This document shows, one piece after another, positions 1 through 8,766 of a stretch of DNA of 64,000 bases. The first letter of the stretch is position 1. Every line of letters starts with the position of its first letter. The position numbers and the translations under genes are program-made. Under the pieces are notes generated by a model. It did not search any database. It worked only from the letters and a program-made list of their open reading frames with translations, and was not told the DNA's origin. Origin of the DNA: Pseudomonadota bacterium (lineage in GTDB: Bacteria > Pseudomonadota > Gammaproteobacteria > Acidiferrobacterales > Acidiferrobacteraceae); NCBI GenBank assembly GCA_021777335.1, contig JAJYDT010000007.1, positions 1-64,000 on the forward strand, given 5' to 3'.

Positions 1-209
1 GCGAACAGGCTGTGCGTCGAACTTGGGCGTGTCGGTGGCGTCGGCTGATCGAGTCCTATTCGCTGCGTAGGACAAAAGACGGCAACCCCTGCTTCCTGCG
101 GTAAAGCACATGATCGGCGAGGCGCGGTCTTGCCGTGTCGCCCGGGTCGAGACACAACTGCGACGCAAATTGGCTTCTCCCAGATGCGCGGGAGGAGTAA
201 TCCCGGCGC

Positions 210-430
210 TTGAGCTTTATCTGTGGCCGGTGCGATGGTCGCGCTACCTCACCGTCGGTATGGTTTACCGGCCGCCGCGTGTATCTAGCGGTGGTGTGGA
301 TGCTCACCTCCCCGCCGGGCGGTTCGTCGAGTCAAGCGCTGTGCGATCTATTGAGCATCCCGGCCCGCACGCTCAAGCGCTGGCGGATGTGGTGGCAAAA
401 TGTGCCGTTCACCCGGGCCGGTGGGACCGC
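210..430 (+). pseudogene. Fragment of a transposase-like helix-turn-helix protein
   Basis: The translation has a CGRC cysteine pair near its start, a GRRVYLAVV stretch, and then IPARTLKRWRMWWQ, which resembles the helix-turn-helix segment of small transposase-associated proteins. It runs without a natural end into unrelated sequence, joining a PEP-CTERM tail about 40 bases further on in another frame. No catalytic domain is visible. It is best read as a relic left by a mobile element inside a decayed surface-protein gene. The family assignment rests on general resemblance only. Confidence 0.3.
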
Positions 431-459
431 GCCGTTCGGCATCAACCATAACGGGGTAA

Positions 460-633
460 TCGTGGGGGTGGTATTCGGATGCCTCGGGAATGGAGCAAGG
501 CTTCGTTACCACCCCGGTCCCCGAACCCTCCATGCTGTTACCGATGGGCGTAGGTCTTGCCCTGCTCGGACTCAAGCGTCGGCGCACACGGCGTAACGGC
601 ATCCTAGTCGGACGGGACCAATCTACCGCTTGA
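460..633 (+). pseudogene. Orphan PEP-CTERM sorting tail (decayed unit 1)
   Basis: An open stretch after the stop codon at 457-459 encodes TTPVPEPSMLLPMG, then a hydrophobic segment GVGLALLGL, then a basic cluster KRRRTRR, ending at the TGA at 631-633. This is the full tripartite PEP-CTERM exosortase sorting signal: the VPEP motif, a membrane helix and a positive tail. No start codon, signal peptide or mature domain is attached. Fourteen bases after the stop is a GAAGGAGAG ribosome-binding site and a new ATG. The same tail/RBS/start arrangement recurs at 1442-1600, so this is the 3-prime end of one member of a tandem family. Confidence 0.6.
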
Positions 634-646
634 AGGAGAGACAGCC

Positions 647-793
647 ATGTCACGGCGATATCATTCAATGAGAGTAGGGGCATCCCTTGGACGTATAGGG
701 GACCACCAGTTCACGAAAGGGCGTGGGAAGCGACGTGTGGGTCTGGAAACGGCTGCTCGATGCGATCATGTCACGGATGAACCGGGACCGTAA
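647..793 (+). pseudogene. Truncated 5-prime end of a PEP-CTERM paralogue
   Basis: A good ribosome-binding site (GAAGGAGAG) precedes the ATG at 647, which opens a 48-codon frame beginning MSRRYHSMRVGASLG. The intact gene at 1591 begins MPKRYHAMRAAASAG after an almost identical leader, so the two starts are clearly paralogous. Here the frame soon diverges into arginine-rich sequence and stops at 791-793 with no signal-peptide core and no sorting tail. It may still be translated into a useless peptide. I read it as the start of a duplicated gene whose body was lost. Confidence 0.5.
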
Positions 794-1016
794 TCCGCAG
801 GAGTTCGTCGTGCTTGCGGGTCGTGCGGCCGAGTGGTACGCGGAACCCTATTCCGCCGGGGACATGGCGTACTGGGTAGCCTCCGAGCGCGAACGTCTGC
901 ATCAGCGCGATGTTGTTGAAAAAGTCGTTAAAACTGGCCTTGGCGCAGCCCGCTCCCTCCCTCCGGGAACCACGACCATTGCCGTACCGCATGATTGTGA
1001 TGAGACAGTCAGATAA
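723..1016 (+). CDS. Unrecognised short open frame, possibly a relic
   Basis: The frame opens with GTG at 723 (ATG alternatives lie inside it) and encodes up to 97 residues, including an acidic/aromatic stretch around AGRAAEWYAEPYSAGDMAYW. I recognise no family. It overlaps the truncated paralogue start at 647-793 in another frame and ends just before the insertion-sequence end at 1023-1043. No convincing ribosome-binding site is visible. It could be a remnant of a cargo or passenger gene of the lost element, or chance open sequence. Confidence 0.2.
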   Translation: MGSDVWVWKRLLDAIMSRMNRDRNPQEFVVLAGRAAEWYAEPYSAGDMAYWVASERERLHQRDVVEKVVKTGLGAARSLPPGTTTIAVPHDCDETVR

Positions 1017-1022
1017 TGGGGC

Positions 1023-1043
1023 ACTAATGGAAAATCCGGGATA
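1023..1043. repeat. Solo end of an IS1380-like element
   Basis: The sequence CTAATGGAAAATCCGGGATAA matches the right end of the broken element at 23914-25417 (CTAACGGAAAATCCGGGATAA) at all but one base. No matching second end or transposase lies within 1-2600. It therefore looks like a relic terminus of a related insertion sequence, and it marks the DNA between the two decayed PEP-CTERM units as having been invaded and then eroded. Confidence 0.55.
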
Positions 1044-1291
1044 AATTTTTTGAACCGTCCGCCGTAACCCCGCGCACCCCGCAGGCTTCCGGCAATGCCG
1101 AGCACAAGGCGTCTCTGCCACAGTCGGGAAAGTCACACCTATTAGGACACTTAGTATGGTCAGCAAGACAGGTCGGGGCGGGAAGAGAACCGTGTACCCA
1201 ATCTGTAATCTAGGACAGGTTAGACTGTCTCGGTCGCCTGGGCAATGTGAAGGCGTTCATCGTAAATAACTCTGGCGGGAGGAGTCAACAC

Positions 1292-1577
1292 ATGAACCAT
1301 CCGTTCTTTGGGGGGCCTGTCGGGTGCGATCAACATGTGCTTAGTGGCTTCGGGCTTGTCGCGGCGCTCCTGAGGTCCACGGCGCACGCCACCACATATG
1401 GCTACACATCCTTCAACATGCCAGGCGCGTACGGCACCCGGGTCCCTGAAACCCTCCATGCTGTTACAGATGGGCACAGGTCTTGCCCTGCTCGGACTCA
1501 ATCGCCGCGCACACCCCGGGCGACGGCGCGCGCAACATAACAGTTCGCGGTCAGATGAGATCCAACCTACCGCTTGA
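1292..1577 (+). pseudogene. Internally deleted, frameshifted PEP-CTERM gene (decayed unit 2)
   Basis: A GGGAGGAG ribosome-binding site precedes ATG 1292. The first 50 codons give a signal-peptide-like start (hydrophobic core VLSGFGLVAALL, then TAHATTYGY) and then jump straight to the sorting motif. At about 1449-1451 one extra A turns VPEPSM into VPETLH and throws the tail out of frame. In the correct frame the tail reads SMLLQMGTGLALLGLNRR and ends at the TGA at 1575-1577. So most of the mature domain has been deleted and the anchor is frameshifted. The stop is followed within 14 bases by the start of the intact family member. Confidence 0.6.
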
Positions 1578-1590
1578 AGGAGAGACGGCC

Positions 1591-2502
1591 ATGCCAAAGC
1601 GATATCATGCAATGAGGGCAGCGGCATCCGCTGGAACAGAGGACTGTCCGTTCATGGAGAGTCGCGGGATCGGATCGCGCGGCCCCATCGTCCTTGCCGT
1701 TCTGGCCATGATGATCGTGGCCTGGTCGATACCGTGCTATGCGACAACCGACCCGGATCTTGCATACGTCGAGAACGACATCCAGTCGCCGCCCACGATG
1801 TATTCCTACGGCTCATGGGCTGCGAGCAGCGTGTCCCCGTGCTTCGGGAGCAGCTGTCAGAGCAGCAATGGCAATCCCTTCCAAAACCCGTCGAACGTTT
1901 CCTCACTTGTCGGCGGCCTCGGTTCCGCTTCGGCCAGTGCGGATTTATCGACCGGTATCCTGCAGGCCTACGCTCAGGAGGATGGCACGACTGGTTCGAG
2001 CGCGGCCGCAGGTGCCGTATTCTGGGACACCCTGACGTTCTCCGGAGTGACGGGTACCAATACCACGGGGGCGCTCGTCTTCACGGTTCCCGGAAGTTTC
2101 ACCGATGTCGGATACGGCGGCGCCTGCGCTGCGGTGCAGGTGGGCGGGTACGCCCAATGTAACCCGTTCACCGCCCCGGTTCTGAACGCGAGTTCCCCGT
2201 CGGAGACCCTCAGAATCCCGTTCACGCTTTCGAACGGCTCGCCCACCGAGATTGTGGCAGCGCTCTATGGCACAGCCTATAACAGCTTCAACATTGCGAC
2301 CGCCGATCTGAAGGATCCACCGCAGGTGTCGCTACTGCTCCCCACCGGTGTCACGTATACCTCGGCATCGGGTGTGTTCCTGAGCAATACCACCCCGGTG
2401 CCGGAACCGGCCACGTGGGTAACGATGGCGTGCGGGCTCGCGCTGCTCGGACTACGCGCATTGCGCGGCCGGAACGCTCGGACGAGGCGCCGCGCACCCT
2501 GA
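1591..2502 (+). CDS. PEP-CTERM sorting domain surface protein
   Basis: This is the only intact member of the local PEP-CTERM family, 303 residues from an ATG preceded by GAAGGAGAG. A hydrophobic export segment lies at about residues 31-46 (IVLAVLAMMIVAW), preceded by an unusually long polar start; ATG 1654 is an alternative start but lacks a good ribosome-binding site. The mature part is rich in Ser, Gly, Thr and Ala and contains a few cysteines, as expected for an extracellular beta-rich protein. The C terminus has VPEPATW, a hydrophobic helix (ACGLALLGL) and an arginine-rich tail, the signal processed by exosortase. No exosortase gene is in this window. In known systems such proteins go with exopolysaccharide production; the nucleotide-sugar genes at 25-29 kb may be related, but that link is inferred. 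Confidence 0.85.
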   Translation: MPKRYHAMRAAASAGTEDCPFMESRGIGSRGPIVLAVLAMMIVAWSIPCYATTDPDLAYVENDIQSPPTMYSYGSWAASSVSPCFGSSCQSSNGNPFQNPSNVSSLVGGLGSASASADLSTGILQAYAQEDGTTGSSAAAGAVFWDTLTFSGVTGTNTTGALVFTVPGSFTDVGYGGACAAVQVGGYAQCNPFTAPVLNASSPSETLRIPFTLSNGSPTEIVAALYGTAYNSFNIATADLKDPPQVSLLLPTGVTYTSASGVFLSNTTPVPEPATWVTMACGLALLGLRALRGRNARTRRRAP

Positions 2503-2582
2503 TTCTGCGGCGTCGGGTGCTGGTTCATATCAGCGGGTGGTGATGCGACGTTTTCCGTGGTCTCGCCGCAGGCATCTATTCG

Positions 2583-2626
2583 GGAGATGCGCATGCTCGA
2601 TGCGTGCTAAAAATACCCGCATCTCC
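2583..2626. repeat. Inverted repeat with 9-bp arms in the convergent gap
   Basis: GGAGATGCG at 2583-2591 is complementary to CGCATCTCC at 2618-2626, with a 26-base loop containing GATGCGTGCTAAAA. This lies in the gap between the convergent PEP-CTERM gene and the c-di-GMP gene, where a transcription terminator could sit, but there is no T-tract. The 14-base loop segment recurs at 12186-12199. The rest of 2503-2785 shows no gene. Confidence 0.35.
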
Positions 2627-2785
2627 TTGGCTTCCGGGACGTCGCCCTTGGCTTGGGCCGCCGATGCCCTCCGCGCGCTCATCGCGCGGTTGCGGCCAGT
2701 ACCCCTGAGAGGGCCTCACAAGCCAGCAGGGTGGCTCTCGCGGACCAAGCCGGGAACGCAGCGGCTTTATGGACTGATACACCGC

Positions 2786-5700
2786 TCATGAACTGCGCCC
2801 CACCGGCGGCCCGAGCCGCTGGAGCACGGCTTCGCGGAACCGGTTGCGCAGGTCATCTGCATCCAACGGGAGCGGGACATATTCGGCTGCTGGATTTTGG
2901 TCGATAGTGCCCGTAGCACTTACGTGAGCCATATCCCGAACCAGGATGATGCGCGTCACGGTCGGATAAATCCCCCGGACCTGACGCATGAATTCCTCGC
3001 CAGAGGTTTCGAAGACCTCCTGACCTGCGATAATCATTGCCACGTCATTTACCGCCAGCGCCTCGAAGGCCTTCTCTGTGCTCTCGACGGCAATGATCCG
3101 GTACGCGTTCATGTCCAACACCGATTCAAGCACGGCCACGATGTCGGGTTCATTATTCACGACCAGAATTGTTGCTGACTCACCGCGCGGCGCAGGCTTT
3201 GGGAGCGGGTAACACCCTCCTGCACGGAGCAATTCGTAGAACTCCGGGGCCGGGACCGGCCTGCTGAAAAAGTAACCTTGGATCTCGTCGCAACCCTCAG
3301 CCGCCAACAACCGTAACTGCCCTTCCGTCTCGACGCCCTCTGCAATTACCCGCATACCCAGACCATGCGCAAGCGCCACCACCGAGCGCGCAATCACAAA
3401 GCTGTCCGCATCACCCGTCATCCCCCGCACAAAGGACTGGTCGATCTTGAGCACGTCCACCGGGAATTCCTGCAGGTAGCCGAGCGAAGAGTAGCCGGTT
3501 CCAAAATCGTCAATGGACAATCCGATACCTGCGGATTTGAGCGCACGCAGAACCTTTAGTGTCCGATCGGCATGATCCACATAGGCACTTTCGGTAATCT
3601 CCAATTCCAGGTTTCTTGGATCAATCTCCGTTTGGACAATGATCTCGTGAACACGTCCCGCCAGGCCCTCATCCTGAAACTGACGCGCGGAAACGTTGAC
3701 TGCCATGTTCACGGCTACCCCGGTCGCCTTCCGCCATTCAACCTGTTGCATACAGGCCGTACGCAGCACCCAGTCCCCAACCGCAATAATGAGACCTGTA
3801 TCCTCGAGAACGGGTACAAACGCCGCCGGGGATACCAAACCCTTCTCCGGGTGCCGCCAGCGCAACAGGGCCTCGGCACCCACGATTCTCCCATGGGCCA
3901 ATTCCACCTGAGGCTGGTAGTGCAGCGTAAATTCATCGCGTTCGATGGCTTGGCGCAGGGCCTGCTCAAGCTCATGGCGTTCGCGGGTCCTGATATTCAT
4001 TTCCGGGGCATAGAAACGGATCTGCTCCTGCCCCGCCGCCGGTATCGAATGCAGCGCGAGTTCGCCGTGGGCCAATAGCGCCTCCGGATCGTCACCATCC
4101 TCCGGACCAAGCGCGATCCCGACTCGGGCGTCCAGCACAATAGTCTCCGTCTCTATGGCCACAGGACCCCTGATGGCCTCCAGTATGCGCTGCGCGATGA
4201 TTTCAGCCTGGTGCGGCTGCTTGATATCGGCCAAGAGCAGGGCAAACGTATCGCCACCCAAGCGGGCGACGGTTTCTGTACCGAAGCGGGCTACCGTGTC
4301 GCTCGTTCGAACCGCGCGGGTGAGCCGCGCGCCGATCTCGCGCAGCGCCAAGTCTCCAGCGTGCCGGCCCAGGGTATCGGAGATTTTGCGCAACTCAACC
4401 ATCTCGACCACGAGGACCGCGGTGCGTGCACCGGAGCGCTGCGCCCTGGCAAGTATCTGCCCCAGACGGTCATGGAATAGTGCCCGGTTGGCAAGCCCTG
4501 TGAGCGGATCGTAATAGGCGAGATAGCGAAGCTGACGTTCCTGATCGATATACTCGAGGCCGAGCCCAGTGTCCGCGGCGAGTTCTTCCAGCAGCCGGAG
4601 TTCCTCTGAGTCGAAAAATCCTGGCTCGGCGGCGTATAACGCCAACCCACCGATCACGTGCTGTTGAATCTGAAGTGGAAAGGCCGCCGCAGACCGCAAG
4701 CCACATGCACGCGCAGACTCGCGCCATGGCACCATACGGGGATCATGCTCGATATCGTTGCACACCATATACTTGCCGGAACGCAGTGCGATACCGATTG
4801 GACCGCGCCCCTCCGGAAGCTCCTCCCGCACCGAAATTCTGATCTTCTTGATATAGTCCTGACCCGGCCCGGCCCAGGCCTTCGGAATTACCTCCCCGCT
4901 TTCCGGATCCACCATTCCAATCCACGCAAGACGAAACCTTCCCTGATCAACCGCGATGCGGCAAACTTCTGCCAACAGCGCGTGACGCTCGCGAATCCGC
5001 AGGAGTGCGCTGTTTATGCCGCTCAGTACCCGGTAGACCCGATTAAGACGCCCGACCCGCTGGTTTTTATCCAGGATTTCCGCCGTACGCTGCTCGAGCG
5101 TGCCGGCCATCTCGTCGAAGTCAGCGGCAAGCTGGCCGAGCTCGCTGGTACCGCCGGGGATATGGGTACGGGCCGTTAGATCTCCAGCAGCCAGACGTCG
5201 GGTTGCGGAGAGCAATACACGAACCGGGCGCATCACGAAAATGGTCCCACCCAACCAGGCCAGGATGAATACCAATGCCGTAGTCAATATCAGGATGAAG
5301 AGTTCGCGAAGAGTCGCCTGATAGACGCCTGCGTAAGCGACCCTGGTGGGGATCCCCATTATGACGTATAAGTCGTGGGCACTGCCCAGGTGGCGGACCC
5401 GCGAAAAGGCATCGAGCCAGGACCGACCATCCAGGCCGCGCGTTTCCACGACTCCGGCTCCTGCAGCAGACTGGAGCCTATGCCCGAGTCGCGAATTAGC
5501 CAGCGATTTCCCGAGCCACCGTCGCCCATGCGGGTAGCGGAAAAGCACCTCATAGCTTGGATCAAGAACGGTCAGGGTTGCGCCGGCAGACAGGCGGTAG
5601 TTATCGGATAATGCGTTGAGCCAGTGAAGCTTCAACGCCGCGATCAGCAATGCCGTAACCCGACCTCGGGGATCCCGCAGCGGGTAAGCGCCGACCACAA

Positions 5701-6271
5701 CGGGTTGTCCGGTCATCTGACCGATTTGATAGTTACCCAACGAAAACTGGCGCGACTGGAAAGCGCGCTGAAAGAACGCTTCTCGCGCGGGGTCTACCGG
5801 ATGCGGGAACTCCACGGCGCTGCACAGCACACGAGCGTTCGGCGCGATCAGGGCGAAATTGGCATATTGGGGGCTGTGGGCGAGGATCCCTGCGAGGAGC
5901 AGATGGCAGCGAGTCGCATTTCCCGAACGGACCTGCGGCAAGTGGGCAAGCACCATCAGTAGCCGCTGTGTTTCGCGAATCCGTTGCGCTTCGCGACGAC
6001 CGATCTGTTGCGCCACCTGCATGGCTCGGTCTTGTGCGGTGGCCCTGGCTTCGGCCCGTTCCCGTCGCGCCGAGTAGCCGATAACCCCGAGTGCAGGCAG
6101 GACCGCTAGCCCCACCAACAGGAGCAGGCGTGCGCGCAGTCCCCAAAGGGGACGACGTGGCACTGCCCGACCCGCCGGGGAGGTTCCGCTCCCAGATTGG
6201 GCCGGGGGTAACGCTTTGCTATCATCACTGGCCTTCCTGCCACCACCGGACTCGGTATGCGGTGCCCTCAC
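2786..6271 (-). CDS. Membrane GAF-GGDEF-EAL protein with degenerate receiver (putative c-di-GMP phosphodiesterase)
   Basis: This 1161-residue inner-membrane signalling protein has a membrane helix at about 46-67, a periplasmic Cache-like sensor at about 70-315, a second helix at about 323-347 and a HAMP domain to about 400. A GAF domain (about 425-570), GGDEF (about 580-745), EAL (about 765-1010) and a C-terminal response-regulator fold (about 1032-1150) follow. The GGDEF signature reads GGDTF at 672-676, so cyclase activity is unlikely. The EAL half keeps EAL 800-802, LEITES 890-895, DDFGTGYSSL 921-930 and KID 942-944, so c-di-GMP hydrolysis is expected. The receiver has VVNNEPD in place of the usual acidic pair and IIAGQ where the phosphorylated aspartate should be, so it is probably not phosphorylated. 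It is transcribed alone, facing the PEP-CTERM gene. Confidence 0.9.
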   Translation of the reverse strand: MRAPHTESGGGRKASDDSKALPPAQSGSGTSPAGRAVPRRPLWGLRARLLLLVGLAVLPALGVIGYSARRERAEARATAQDRAMQVAQQIGRREAQRIRETQRLLMVLAHLPQVRSGNATRCHLLLAGILAHSPQYANFALIAPNARVLCSAVEFPHPVDPAREAFFQRAFQSRQFSLGNYQIGQMTGQPVVVGAYPLRDPRGRVTALLIAALKLHWLNALSDNYRLSAGATLTVLDPSYEVLFRYPHGRRWLGKSLANSRLGHRLQSAAGAGVVETRGLDGRSWLDAFSRVRHLGSAHDLYVIMGIPTRVAYAGVYQATLRELFILILTTALVFILAWLGGTIFVMRPVRVLLSATRRLAAGDLTARTHIPGGTSELGQLAADFDEMAGTLEQRTAEILDKNQRVGRLNRVYRVLSGINSALLRIRERHALLAEVCRIAVDQGRFRLAWIGMVDPESGEVIPKAWAGPGQDYIKKIRISVREELPEGRGPIGIALRSGKYMVCNDIEHDPRMVPWRESARACGLRSAAAFPLQIQQHVIGGLALYAAEPGFFDSEELRLLEELAADTGLGLEYIDQERQLRYLAYYDPLTGLANRALFHDRLGQILARAQRSGARTAVLVVEMVELRKISDTLGRHAGDLALREIGARLTRAVRTSDTVARFGTETVARLGGDTFALLLADIKQPHQAEIIAQRILEAIRGPVAIETETIVLDARVGIALGPEDGDDPEALLAHGELALHSIPAAGQEQIRFYAPEMNIRTRERHELEQALRQAIERDEFTLHYQPQVELAHGRIVGAEALLRWRHPEKGLVSPAAFVPVLEDTGLIIAVGDWVLRTACMQQVEWRKATGVAVNMAVNVSARQFQDEGLAGRVHEIIVQTEIDPRNLELEITESAYVDHADRTLKVLRALKSAGIGLSIDDFGTGYSSLGYLQEFPVDVLKIDQSFVRGMTGDADSFVIARSVVALAHGLGMRVIAEGVETEGQLRLLAAEGCDEIQGYFFSRPVPAPEFYELLRAGGCYPLPKPAPRGESATILVVNNEPDIVAVLESVLDMNAYRIIAVESTEKAFEALAVNDVAMIIAGQEVFETSGEEFMRQVRGIYPTVTRIILVRDMAHVSATGTIDQNPAAEYVPLPLDADDLRNRFREAVLQRLGPPVGRSS

Positions 6272-7161
6272 CGGGATCTCCCCTCTCGCTAAACAGTGTT
6301 ACCGGCTGGGGTTAGCGAACATCTCATCGCTCCACGATCAGCAACAAGTTTATATGGCCCATTGATAACTGTAGTTCCATTTTTGGCATTCCGCATGGGA
6401 TCCAACATTTCAAATCAGCAGGCATTGTGTCGACCCCGACGGGCAAGATCGTTAGTCTCGAAACACATGGCAGCACCATTACAAAAAGCCGGCGCGAGGC
6501 CCAGGCGCTGCACCAACCGCCAGTCCAGCGCGCATAACAGACAGCCGATCTGGCTACGGGTACTGACCAAACACGTCCAGGGTACACTGCGTATACCGAA
6601 TCCGCGGACAGGCTGGCGCTAACGGCACCGACATAGGCGAGATCGAGGTTCAGATCGCGTTCCCCCGTGCACGGTAAGACCCAGGCCGAAGAGCGCTGCC
6701 GCCCGGTCGGGGGTGACACCCTCCACCGTGAAAATCTCACCCAGGATTCCTGGTGTCGCTAAGATCCGCGTGGCATAGTGCCCCGCCATATCCCGTCATG
6801 TCGCCTGGCAAATGGTCCGCGGTATGGCCACAGCGAGGAACACAGACGCCCGACACGCCTCTTCGGCTTCTGCGCGCGGCCGGTGAGCGAAGGCAAAGCG
6901 AATGGAAAATCCCCAGGTGATAGCAATCGAATACGCTGTCTCCGGAAGTCCTATGCGATCGCGCAAGCGGTGCGTTTCCACAACAGATTGCTTACCTATA
7001 GCCTTTCGTTCTGAAATGCCTCCTGAGTTTCGTTGGTCGTGAAGATCAAGTGTTCGGGAAAACAGATCACCGAGGTAATCATAACCACGGGTAACGCGGC
7101 GCCTATCCTGTGGCATCATCTGGTTAGCGCAAGACGGGGATCTCGGAAGGGAGGAGACCGG
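6272..7161. other. Intergenic region, 890 bases, no supported gene
   Basis: I see no convincing gene here. A 56-codon frame on the minus strand (6619-6789) encodes a peptide containing GEIFTVEGVTPDRAAALFGLGL. It reads more like real protein than the longer frames overlapping it, but it has no recognised family and may be the remains of a gene. The region upstream of 7162 carries the leader of the aldolase-family gene. Confidence 0.4.
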
Positions 7162-7776
7162 TTGGATATCGAAGGCGTTCGCAAATTTACGCTTGACTGG
7201 CAAGACCAGCCAGCGCGGGTCGTGCCGGAAATGGGGCACCTCAATTATTGGCGCGCTATTTTTCGCACCCAAGGTCTGGTGGGTGCTGATCGCGCTCGTT
7301 ACGGGGGTATCGGTTTTGGCAACCTCAGTTGTCGTAGCGGAACGGGTTTTCTCATTACCGGTAGCCAGACTGGCGCGCTCGATACGCTCGACCCGATCCA
7401 CTTCTGCCTCGTCACAACCTGGGATATCGCGGGCAACCACCTCCAGGCCTGCGGTCCGACTGCCCCCTCATCGGAGGCCTTGAGCCACGCCGCCTGCTAT
7501 GACAGTCACCCAGAAATCAACTGGGTATTTCATATCCACAGCCCCGGCCTCTGGCATGCCGCCCCCCGGCTAAAACTCCCCACGACGAGAGCCGATATCG
7601 CCTACGGTACCCCGGCCATGGCAGAGGCTGTGGCACAACTGCTCCATGGCAATCTGACGCTACCTTGTCTCGTACACATGGGTGGACACGAAGACGGCCT
7701 GATCGCCACCGGTTCCAGCGCTGAGGATACCGGGAATATCGTGGAGCGCTATCTTGCCGTCATTGGTGGAAGTTAA
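7162..7776 (+). CDS. Class II aldolase/adducin family protein
   Basis: A cytoplasmic protein of 204 residues related to the zinc-dependent class II aldolases, such as fuculose-phosphate aldolase and methylthioribulose-phosphate dehydratase. It carries the family's GFGNLSCR loop, the metal-binding pair HIHSP and a third histidine in GGHEDG. The frame is open back to 7033, but the best start is TTG 7162, directly behind the strong ribosome-binding site GGGAGGAG; the extra upstream residues do not resemble the family. Its substrate cannot be told from sequence, because it stands alone without kinase or isomerase neighbours. The next gene downstream, a dienelactone hydrolase, is 267 bases away and probably separate. 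Confidence 0.75.
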   Translation: MDIEGVRKFTLDWQDQPARVVPEMGHLNYWRAIFRTQGLVGADRARYGGIGFGNLSCRSGTGFLITGSQTGALDTLDPIHFCLVTTWDIAGNHLQACGPTAPSSEALSHAACYDSHPEINWVFHIHSPGLWHAAPRLKLPTTRADIAYGTPAMAEAVAQLLHGNLTLPCLVHMGGHEDGLIATGSSAEDTGNIVERYLAVIGGS

Positions 7777-8043
7777 TTCGAACATGTGTCCTTATAATCA
7801 GGCCATATTCTCTGGCGGAGACCACGCACCACTTTAATCGTAATGCCAAAACAGGCCACACGGCCGTAGGCCACGGACCACGCGAGACTGCCGAGCTGCC
7901 TCCTGAGGGCGCGCGATGAACCCTGATGTGGTTAGACGGCGGGGGTAACTCACCGCACTGGATTGGCGCCCTTAGATGCCAGGAATTACAATGACCATCC
8001 GCCTGTATTCATCCCTAACATCCATCAGTGAGTTTATAAGACA

Positions 8044-8766
8044 ATGAAAACTGAATCTTATGAGTACCGCGACCAGTCTTCCGTACTGGAAGGATATATT
8101 GCTTGGGACGACGAGCGCAGTGGTCGCCGCGCCGGTGTTCTTGTATTTCATGAATGGATGGGTATCACCGACCACGAGCGCCGGGCTTGCAATGACCTGG
8201 CCAATGTCGGATATCTCGCACTGGCTGGCGATATCTATGGAAAAGGGGATCGGCCTACAGGGCAAAATCAGGCGGCACAGTACGCCGATCGATATCGCAC
8301 GGGTGACCGGGCGCTGATGCGGCGGCGGGCTCAGGCAGCACTGGCTGCCTTGCGCGCCCATCCTTTATGCGACTCCACGCGGATCGCAGCCATTGGGTTT
8401 TGTTTTGGCGGCACGGTCGCCCTGGAACTTGCCCGAAGCGGGGCAGATCTCAAGGGTGTTGCAACCTTTCATGCGGGACTTGGTACACCCCGGCCAGCAT
8501 CCTCAGCGGGCGTCATAAAGGCTAAGATTCTCGCCTTACATGGAGCAGATGATCCTTATGTTCCGCCACCTGAGGTCATGGCCTTTCAGGATGAGATGCG
8601 CAAAAGTGGCGCCGATTGGCAGTTTGTTCAGCAGGGGGGTGCCGTTCACAGCTATACCAATGAAGCGGCGGGAAACGATCCAGGGAAAGGTTTTGCCTAC
8701 AACGAGCGCGCTGCGCGGCGTAGCTGGCGGATGATGCTCACATTCTTTGACGAAATCCTGTCTTAG
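8044..8766 (+). CDS. Dienelactone hydrolase family protein
   Basis: An alpha/beta-hydrolase of 240 residues. The Cys-Asp-His triad of dienelactone hydrolases is visible: the nucleophile in GFCFGG, the acid in GADDPYVPP and the histidine in AVHSYTN. The length is usual for the family. It has no signal peptide and is expected in the cytoplasm. Family members cleave lactones or esters; without catabolic neighbours the true substrate is unknown. The start at ATG 8044 is the first in frame, though no strong ribosome-binding site precedes it. Confidence 0.85.
   Translation: MKTESYEYRDQSSVLEGYIAWDDERSGRRAGVLVFHEWMGITDHERRACNDLANVGYLALAGDIYGKGDRPTGQNQAAQYADRYRTGDRALMRRRAQAALAALRAHPLCDSTRIAAIGFCFGGTVALELARSGADLKGVATFHAGLGTPRPASSAGVIKAKILALHGADDPYVPPPEVMAFQDEMRKSGADWQFVQQGGAVHSYTNEAAGNDPGKGFAYNERAARRSWRMMLTFFDEILS

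Noticed and set aside
6796-7440. A 214-residue minus-strand frame opposite the aldolase-family gene
   Set aside because: It is antisense to a gene with clear family motifs and has no motif or ribosome-binding site of its own.
7793-7798. TATAAT sequence as a promoter for the dienelactone hydrolase
   Set aside because: No -35 box at a usable distance, and it lies about 245 bases before the gene.
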